NCBI GenBank assembly: GCA_001464165.1
Contig: LNEX01000589.1
Span: 1-34,557 of the forward strand
Reading direction: 5' to 3'
Length of the DNA stretch: 34,557 nucleotides
DNA from: a bacterium Ga0077546
Lineage (GTDB): Bacteria; Cyanobacteriota; Vampirovibrionia; Obscuribacterales; Obscuribacteraceae
Of this stretch, positions 31,088-34,557 are shown piece by piece. A program made the translations under genes and the position numbers. The notes below the pieces were generated by a model that saw only the letters and a list, made by a program, of their open reading frames with translations, searched no databases and was not told where the DNA came from. Numbering within the stretch: position 1 is the stretch's first letter; each line of letters starts with the position of its first letter.

Positions 31088-32887
31088 GTGCGCTCTACAT
31101 CGAGCGCGCCAATTAGATTTGCGCGCAAAAAATTCTTCCCAGAAGGATGGGAGTTTTGCGTGTCGCAGTTCCTGTCCTTGTTTCACCGCTATGGCTATAT
31201 CTACAAACCGATAGCTGGTGGCAACTGGTCGTCAGCCAACAAGACCTGGAAGCTCGACGACAGCAGCATCTTGAAGGCTATTTCGCTTCAAAACGAGAAA
31301 TACTATATAGGTTCTCGCGCTGGCTTAAAAACCCAATACGCTGTTTTTGATGTTGACAGTGAGAGCAAATATCACAGCAAAGAAGAACTAGACCGGTTAC
31401 TTCAAACGCTCGCCCAAGCAGGGCTCAATCACTCTTCCCTTTACCGTTCCAGCTTCAGTGGCGGCTGGCATCTATATATCTTTTTTGATGAGCCGATACC
31501 GAGTAAATCTCTTTATCAGCAGCTCGTGAGACTACTTAAGTTGAGCAACTTCGACGTGGCCAAAGGCACCCTCGAAGTTTTCCCCCACCCGGGCTATGCA
31601 TCGCTGGGTATGGGCTTGCGCTTACCGTTGCAATCGGGCTTTGCCTGGCTCGACAAAAAAACACTTGAAGTTGAATATGAGCGCGAAGAATTAAGTGCCA
31701 CCAAAGCGCTTGAATTTTTCATTGATTGCCTCGACAGCGACAGCAATTCATATGCCGATTACATCGCCCTGAAGGCTCGAATTGCTGAATTGGAGACAAT
31801 CCAAGCCTCTGTGCCACAATGGGAAAATCGCAACAACATCGTGCCGATTCGAACTAGTAAGACAGTCTCATCGAGCGAACTAAGTATTTTTGTAGCTTCT
31901 ATCTTTGGTCACGTGCCTCTCAATATGGATGCTGAAGTCTGGCAACGCGGGCGCCTGTTTCACCTACAAGGTTTGACCGAACATTCGCAGCGGGCTGAAG
32001 CCGCTTTCTGTTTGGGGCACTACTTCTTTTACGGCGATCCTAGCCGCAGTCTTCCTGCTATCGGCTATGCCGATAGCGCCTCCCGAGAGCAGCTCATAGA
32101 AGAATTCCTAACCACCAACCACAATGGCTTCAGCAAAGATATTGCCCGGGGGCACGCTGACGCCACCGCCCAGATTACCCGCATGGCCAACTGGGTGCCA
32201 CCATATAGAAGAGATGGTGCCCCTGAAACTTATACAGTCAATCCACCCATTGCATGGATTAGAGGAAACGCTAAGCGTAAAGCTAATGCTCGCCGAAGAA
32301 TTGAGGATGCCCTCGCTGCTCTTCGAATTCGCAAGGAGCGGTTTTCAACTGTTGAATTACAAAAGGCCGCTGGATGTGGCCGAGAAACTTTGTACAAGCA
32401 CTCAGATATCTGGCGACAGGAATATGAGGACCTAGCAGATGACTTCTTTGCATCCTGTACTGACAAATATAACGCTGTGGAGGATTCCAATTCGGTTTTA
32501 GAAGGCTTGCCGTGTTCTCCTGTTCTACAAGAAGAAACACCTTTTGGTCTTGTTGCTGCTCGCCAGGTTGTTTTTGAGCTTTCTTTACTTGGTCGAAAAG
32601 AGATTAATGCTTCTGAAATTCTTGCAACTGAGTCTGTGTCCAAGTCTGACCAAGATTGGCGAGATAAGGTCTCCGGACTTACTTCTGATAGTCCTTTGAC
32701 ACTTTCAATATCTGATCTGAAATATCGTCTATTTATTCTAGCCAATTTACTTAGCGTTGTTCCTTCTGAGGAGGATGCTGTCTCACTTCTGCCTTATGTT
32801 CAGCAACTTCGCAAGGAATTTAGATCACGGCAGCGAGGTCCCACTGGCTACTTGAAGGATGAAACAATTTCATTTGACTCTACTTGA
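31088..32887 (+). CDS. Plasmid replication protein with primase-polymerase (AEP) domain
   Basis: The protein has 599 residues. Residues about 25-230 match archaeo-eukaryotic primase-type domains: YAVFDVDSES (catalytic Asp pair), SGGWHLYIFF (the S-x-H strand) and LEVFPHPG with GMGLRLPL. Residues about 400-440 hold a helix-turn-helix (STVELQKAAGCGRETLYKHSDIW) like that in KfrA and in other plasmid replication proteins. It probably primes or initiates replication of this element. The start is uncertain. GTG 31088 gives the full length with no clear ribosome site. GTG 31160 has GGGAG 6 bases upstream and would remove 24 residues ahead of the domain. Confidence 0.8.
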   Translation: MRSTSSAPIRFARKKFFPEGWEFCVSQFLSLFHRYGYIYKPIAGGNWSSANKTWKLDDSSILKAISLQNEKYYIGSRAGLKTQYAVFDVDSESKYHSKEELDRLLQTLAQAGLNHSSLYRSSFSGGWHLYIFFDEPIPSKSLYQQLVRLLKLSNFDVAKGTLEVFPHPGYASLGMGLRLPLQSGFAWLDKKTLEVEYEREELSATKALEFFIDCLDSDSNSYADYIALKARIAELETIQASVPQWENRNNIVPIRTSKTVSSSELSIFVASIFGHVPLNMDAEVWQRGRLFHLQGLTEHSQRAEAAFCLGHYFFYGDPSRSLPAIGYADSASREQLIEEFLTTNHNGFSKDIARGHADATAQITRMANWVPPYRRDGAPETYTVNPPIAWIRGNAKRKANARRRIEDALAALRIRKERFSTVELQKAAGCGRETLYKHSDIWRQEYEDLADDFFASCTDKYNAVEDSNSVLEGLPCSPVLQEETPFGLVAARQVVFELSLLGRKEINASEILATESVSKSDQDWRDKVSGLTSDSPLTLSISDLKYRLFILANLLSVVPSEEDAVSLLPYVQQLRKEFRSRQRGPTGYLKDETISFDST

Positions 32888-33007
32888 TTAGCCTTCCCTA
32901 AAGTGAGTTGGAAACTTACTGTTACTGGGGTTGGCACATCTATTTGGCAAATTCTCATTGCAGTTACTTACAACTGGTGTTATCTTATAGATATATACAA
33001 TAATTGC

Positions 33008-33415
33008 ATGAATCGAATTCATAACCATATGTCACCTACAGCTCCACCACTTATCCATAGCCCCAACTGGTTTGCATCAGCTTCGCAGAGTCTCAAGCTC
33101 ATTCAAGACAATCTTGCCATGTACGAGAATGATGAGAGAGTTGCACCATCCAACGCTATTCTTGAGAATGTTCGAATTTTCCTAGAAACGTTGAAAGATA
33201 AAACTGCTGGTCATATCAATCTTTCTGAGCCAAAATTATTTGTTTCGCCGAACGGTGATATAGTCACCACATTTGGTGACAGACCGCAAGTTTTAAACGT
33301 CCGTTTTGGCAACAGCACAACTTTCTTGTTTATTCATCCGACGCTTGGAACCGTGAAAGGAACAGAAATTTGCGATGCAATCGTTTTAACAATTAACCAC
33401 TTTCAAACAATCTAA
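33008..33415 (+). CDS. Hypothetical protein, first of a two-gene module
   Basis: The protein has 135 residues from ATG 33008 (ATG 33029 is an alternative; neither has a strong ribosome site). A promoter TTGCAG-N17-TATCTT ends about 20 bases upstream, which excludes the longer frame to 32903. Residues 35-65 are a helix after APSNAI, and residues 75-125 look like beta strands (KLFVSPNGDIVTTFGD). Small proteins with this helix-then-strands plan are often paired with a second unknown gene on mobile elements. Function unknown. Confidence 0.6.
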   Translation: MNRIHNHMSPTAPPLIHSPNWFASASQSLKLIQDNLAMYENDERVAPSNAILENVRIFLETLKDKTAGHINLSEPKLFVSPNGDIVTTFGDRPQVLNVRFGNSTTFLFIHPTLGTVKGTEICDAIVLTINHFQTI

Positions 33416-33982
33416 ATGTATGCGCCACTTGCGGTAGCTAGAACAGAAGTTCTCATTCGAATATTTTTTCGCGCTCCGGGTGCACCTACTGACACTGTCA
33501 ATTTGACGGATTTTGACCGTCGCCCAAAAGTACGGGGACAAAAAGAAGGTGGTTTGTCATTTTGCCGTAGCGGGCTGATGACTTATAAAGATATGGCTCA
33601 CAGAACACGTACTCGTGAACCAGGGTTTGCCAGGGGTTTCAGTTACATTCATGCGAGTACATTGATTGATCGCGGGTATTCGTTTTATGGAAAGGCTTCT
33701 GATCCTGGTCACGTGTGCATGCATTGCGAACTATGCAATAACCTTATGGCAGCCTGTTTTTGTACAGGTCGCGTCTGTCCACTGGATCCTAGTGATCTCG
33801 CTGGAGACGATGAAGAAAGAGAATTTCTGTCGTCAATTGCAAGGGTGCTTTTTGACGCAAAGTTGATCGCCGACGTCGAAAGAATATTCGGCCATGACGT
33901 TGATGAAACTGACATTACGAAGGCTAATGCTACATACGTCGATAGGTGGCAAGAAGACCGGTATAGAATCTTTCAGCCTTGA
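33416..33982 (+). CDS. Cys-cluster hypothetical protein, second of a two-gene module
   Basis: The protein has 188 residues. Its ATG follows the previous stop directly, so the two are translated together. Residues about 100-121 contain six Cys in CMHCELCNN and CFCTGRVC, a likely zinc or iron-sulphur site. Before it, residues 28-55 (LTDFDRRPKVRGQKEGGLSF) have the GLS turn seen in second genes of similar unknown pairs. The C-terminal third is acidic and helical. No catalytic motif recognised. Confidence 0.6.
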   Translation: MYAPLAVARTEVLIRIFFRAPGAPTDTVNLTDFDRRPKVRGQKEGGLSFCRSGLMTYKDMAHRTRTREPGFARGFSYIHASTLIDRGYSFYGKASDPGHVCMHCELCNNLMAACFCTGRVCPLDPSDLAGDDEEREFLSSIARVLFDAKLIADVERIFGHDVDETDITKANATYVDRWQEDRYRIFQP

Positions 33983-34465
33983 GGGGTGGCAACGATTCGT
34001 GCGAAATCCAGCCATTTCCTTCTTGGAAATAGACCTAAATGCCTTCCATCTGCACATCTCCGGCAGTTGCACTGCTGATAGTATCATTCGTTGGATGGGT
34101 GGACAAAAACCTATCTTATGGGGTACGGGTAAAATCAGGCGCCTGTGGGCTTCATTCGTGCGATTTCGCCACTGTGCAGAAAGTAAAGTTATTAGCCAGG
34201 TCCGCTCGATTATTAGGCGAGGCTGGAAACAATCACGAGTAGTGCAATTCGCCGAGTTTTCAGGAGCATAAATGGCCCATTCTTACACGAATCGTTGCCA
34301 TAGGTCTCTGTGGTCCCAAGCTCAAAGTTGAAGAGAATGGTGTGGTGAAAGTTGCGAGAGCAAAAAAGCCAGATTTTTCTGTGCTTGCGCAGAGGGATTT
34401 TTAGTCTCGTCGAATGATTAAGCTAGAATAGACTGCCTTTTACTCCCATGTTTCCCCGAGGTTCT
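33983..34465 (+). other. Intergenic stretch with a possible gene remnant
   Basis: No intact gene is supported. A frame open from 34243 to the TAG at 34402-34404 (PKLKVEENGVVKVARAKKP in part) looks protein-like but has no start codon in reach, so it may be the end of a decayed gene. TAGAAT near 34424 could be a -10 box for the gene at 34466. Confidence 0.3.
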
Positions 34466-34557
34466 ATGACTAAAGTTGAAAGATCCGATTCTGGTCTAAC
34501 CGTTGAAAAAAGAGATGTCTGCATTACTGCCGGAACTTATCAAAAGCCTGCCGAGGT
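34466..34557 (+). CDS. Start of an unrecognised protein (partial)
   Basis: ATG 34466 with GAGG 5 bases upstream opens a frame that runs off the window after 30 codons. The visible part is polar (MTKVERSDSGLTVEKRD) with no signal peptide. Nothing more can be said. Confidence 0.55.
   Translation, partial: MTKVERSDSGLTVEKRDVCITAGTYQKPAE

Noticed and set aside
33894..34271. 125-codon plus-strand frame
   Set aside because: It overlaps the Cys-cluster gene by 89 bases in another frame and lacks a ribosome site. The sequence does not look protein-like.
1..34557. CRISPR array, rRNA, tRNA, insertion sequence
   Set aside because: No regularly spaced repeats, no cloverleaf or rRNA-like segment, and no transposase frame seen by eye. 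A short tRNA could still be missed without a covariance search.

Overview
The window looks like a stretch of a mobilisable plasmid, or an integrated plasmid-like element, from a bacterium with an outer membrane. It carries an RND efflux system with a TolC-type outer-membrane partner, many signal peptides and Shine-Dalgarno starts that include GTG and TTG. The replication protein (primase-like domain followed by a KfrA-like helix-turn-helix) and the general gene style recall plasmids of Cyanobacteriota, including the non-photosynthetic Vampirovibrionia/Melainabacteria. That placement is an inference from gene style only. I saw no rRNA, tRNA or CRISPR array.

Layout. (1) Positions 1-1604: the tail of an unknown gene and its terminator, a KfrA-like DNA-binding coiled-coil protein behind AT-rich direct repeats, a 20-residue hydrophobic peptide gene with a perfect ribosome binding site on the minus strand, and a gene-poor stretch with dyads that could hold oriT. 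(2) 1605-7350: a tightly packed transfer operon with a ribbon-helix-helix accessory protein, a relaxase with three C-terminal repeats, a lysine-rich protein, a VirD4-like coupling ATPase that lacks its own membrane anchor, a small membrane protein that may supply that anchor, and a secreted protein, closed by a terminator. (3) 7694-9332: hypothetical genes, one with a RelA/SpoT-like nucleotidyltransferase look. (4) 9329-22946: a metal island with a short CDF transporter, a Cys-rich secreted protein, a CzcBAC efflux operon, MgtC- and ZIP-type membrane proteins, a MerR regulator with a textbook 20-bp-spacer promoter, a His-rich protein, a CzcD-type transporter and a CheY-like receiver. It also holds less expected genes: a Gly-rich protein with a methyltransferase, and a VirB2/TrbC-pilin-like protein. 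Two copies of one operator-promoter module precede the Gly-rich and pilin-like genes. (5) 23126-30071: a minus-strand accessory block with a short tyrosine recombinase, small unknown proteins, an 824-residue Fic protein with a GrlR-like C-terminus behind twin 32-bp operators, a winged-helix protein and a helix-turn-helix coiled-coil protein. (6) 30300-34557: a GC-rich hairpin-dense block (origin candidate), the replication protein, a two-gene unknown module and the start of a further gene.

How they may work together. Blocks 1, 2 and 6 give the element replication, stability and transfer. No VirB4-type ATPase or core channel genes are present in this window, so transfer would need a mating channel encoded outside it. 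Block 4 is a cargo of metal efflux and sensing that appears to have two control inputs, MerR and a Fur/Zur-like operator. Block 5 is the least explained part and, with the pilin-like gene, the best place to look for something new.
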